A stretch of 6,999 nucleotides of DNA, taken from the NCBI GenBank assembly GCA_050694275.1, contig JBOGXF010000089.1, positions 1 to 6,999 on the forward strand. The letters are read 5' to 3'. Within the stretch, counting starts at the first letter, position 1; each line of letters starts with the position of its first letter. The notes under the pieces are model-generated. The model was given only the letters and a program-made list of their open reading frames with translations. It made no database searches and was not told the DNA's origin. This document shows positions 5,727-6,999 of this stretch, in pieces. Source of the stretch: JBOGXF01 sp050694275. Lineage in GTDB: Bacteria; Actinomycetota; CADDZG01; WHSQ01. The translations under genes and the position numbers were made by a program.

Positions 5727-6999
5727 GAGCGTCCTACTCGCGCTGGGACGACACTCAGGATCCCCTTGGCGAGACGCTCGACGTCGGCGATCTGCTCGAC
5801 GACATGGCGGACGAGATCCTGTCCGGCTACGGGCCCGAGTGGGCCCTGGAGCAGCTCCGCCGGCGCGGCCTGTCGGGACGTGTGCGGGGACTCGACGATC
5901 TCCTTCAGCGACTGCGGTCGGAGCGGCGTCGGCTCGAACGCGACCTGAGCCTGTCCGGGCCGCTCGCCGAGGTGCGCGACCGGCTCAACGAGATCCTCGA
6001 GCTCGAGCGGGCCGCACTGAGCGAACGCACGGACGACGACGCACGCATGCGTGAGGCGCTGCTCGACGCGCTCCCCCACCATCCCGCCCACGCGGTCCGC
6101 GAGCTGATGAACTACGACTTCGTCTCGCCCGAGGCCCGGGCCCGCTTCGACTCCCTGCTTGAAGAGCTCCGCAGCGAGGTGCTGAACTCCTACTTCTCGC
6201 AGCTCGCCGGGGGCATGCGAAACCTCGCGGCGGACGACCTTGCGCGGCTCAAGGACATGCTTGCCGATCTCAACGCGATGCTCGCGGCCAGGGAGCACGG
6301 CGAGGACATCGACTTCGACGGCTTCATGGCGAAACACGGCGACTTCTTTCCTGAGAACCCGCGCTCGCTCGACGAGCTGCTCGAGGTTCTCGCCCGGCGC
6401 ATGGCCGCGATGAGCCGGCTGCTCGCGAGCATGACGGACGAGCAGCGGCGCGAGCTCGCCGATCTCGCCCGCGCGGTGCTCGACGACCTCGACCTCGCGT
6501 TCCAGATCGACCAGCTAGAGAGTCATCTGCGCGATCTAGCTCCGCAACTGCCGTGGGACGAGTTAGTGCTCGGATACGGCGACGAGCCGGTGCCGATGTC
6601 GATGGCGGTCGACGCGCTCGAGCGCATCGGGGACTACGAGGATCTCGAGCACTCGATCATGGGCGACTACGCGGGGGCAACGCTCGACGACGTCGACGAG
6701 GATCGGCTGCGGCAGGCCCTCGACGAGGATGCGGTGCGTGATCTGCGCCGGCTGAAGGAGATCGAGAAGGCGCTTGAAGACGCTGGCATCCTTGATCGCC
6801 GCCGGGGCCGGCTCGAGCTGACCGCACGCGGGGCGCGCCTCATCGGCGAGCGCTCGCTCACCCGGCTCATGGATCGGATCCGTCGCGAGCCGACGCACCG
6901 GGCGCCCGGCGGCGAGGCCGAGCCGACCGGCCAGACGCGACCGTGGTCGTTCGGAAGCTCCGATCCGATCTCGGTCGAGCGCACGGTCTACAACGCGGT
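5723..6999 (+). CDS. Probable VWA-domain partner of the AAA+ ATPase, N-terminal part (runs off the window)
   Basis: The GTG at 5723 overlaps the ATPase stop as GTGA, and the frame is open to the window edge (425 codons seen). The start MRASYSRWDDTQDPLGETLD resembles the N-terminus of the VWA proteins paired with this ATPase type. There is no separate ribosome binding site, so translation is probably coupled. The visible part is soluble, very acidic and Leu/Arg/Glu-rich. It has long helices, possibly coiled coil, at about residues 57-115, a helical block at 130-280 with LVLGYGDEPVPMSMAVDALERI at its end (278-302), and a charged helix at 325-353 followed by a winged-helix-like segment ILDRRRGRLELTARGARLIG (356-374). 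No MIDAS motif (DxSxS) has appeared yet; in this family the VWA domain is C-terminal and would lie past 6999. It probably works with the ATPase as adaptor or client-binding subunit. The VWA assignment rests on context and N-terminal similarity, not on a seen domain. Confidence 0.75.
   Translation, partial: MRASYSRWDDTQDPLGETLDVGDLLDDMADEILSGYGPEWALEQLRRRGLSGRVRGLDDLLQRLRSERRRLERDLSLSGPLAEVRDRLNEILELERAALSERTDDDARMREALLDALPHHPAHAVRELMNYDFVSPEARARFDSLLEELRSEVLNSYFSQLAGGMRNLAADDLARLKDMLADLNAMLAAREHGEDIDFDGFMAKHGDFFPENPRSLDELLEVLARRMAAMSRLLASMTDEQRRELADLARAVLDDLDLAFQIDQLESHLRDLAPQLPWDELVLGYGDEPVPMSMAVDALERIGDYEDLEHSIMGDYAGATLDDVDEDRLRQALDEDAVRDLRRLKEIEKALEDAGILDRRRGRLELTARGARLIGERSLTRLMDRIRREPTHRAPGGEAEPTGQTRPWSFGSSDPISVERTVYNA

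Noticed and set aside
5432..6337. Reverse frame (301 codons) opposite the VWA-partner gene
   Set aside because: It is a shadow of the forward frame, which continues the operon by a GTGA overlap and has consistent G/C third positions. No motif is visible in the reverse product.

Overview
The window is GC-rich, with codon third positions that are mostly G or C. GTG starts, start/stop overlaps and the gene families suggest a high-GC actinobacterium, probably a less-studied lineage or a metagenome-assembled genome. It is packed with coding sequence and has one real intergenic gap, of about 217 bp. No tRNA, rRNA, CRISPR array, transposase or phage gene was seen.

Layout: (1) At the left edge is the 3' part of a forward-strand membrane protein gene of the HTTM / vitamin K-dependent carboxylase-like class, ending at 519. 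(2) It runs tail-to-tail, with an 11-bp overlap, into a two-gene reverse-strand operon (4096 down to 509). This operon encodes the two halves of a heterodimeric ABC exporter, joined by an ATGA stop/start overlap. The promoter-proximal half carries a single-base frameshift in a run of seven C (plus-strand G 3097-3103), between its membrane domain and its ATPase domain. (3) Positions 4097-4313 are a divergent control region with an AT-rich patch, an imperfect palindrome and an inverted repeat that includes the exporter's ribosome binding site. (4) A forward-strand pair follows: a MoxR/ChlI-like AAA+ ATPase (4314-5726), then, by a GTGA overlap, a long acidic helical protein that runs off the right edge. 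Its context and N-terminal layout fit the VWA-domain partner of this ATPase.

How the genes work together: the two ABC halves show matching degeneration. One has a degenerate signature (LSVGE) with a good Walker B glutamate and switch histidine. The other has a good LSGGQ signature with Asp and Tyr at those positions. They should form one consensus and one degenerate ATP site, as in other asymmetric exporters. The frameshift therefore sits in a gene that otherwise looks under selection, so a homopolymer sequencing error or recoding is at least as likely as true decay. The AAA+/VWA pair probably forms a remodelling or metal-insertion type chaperone whose client is unknown. I see no clearly new system. 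The frameshift site and the exporter leader are the parts most worth a second look.
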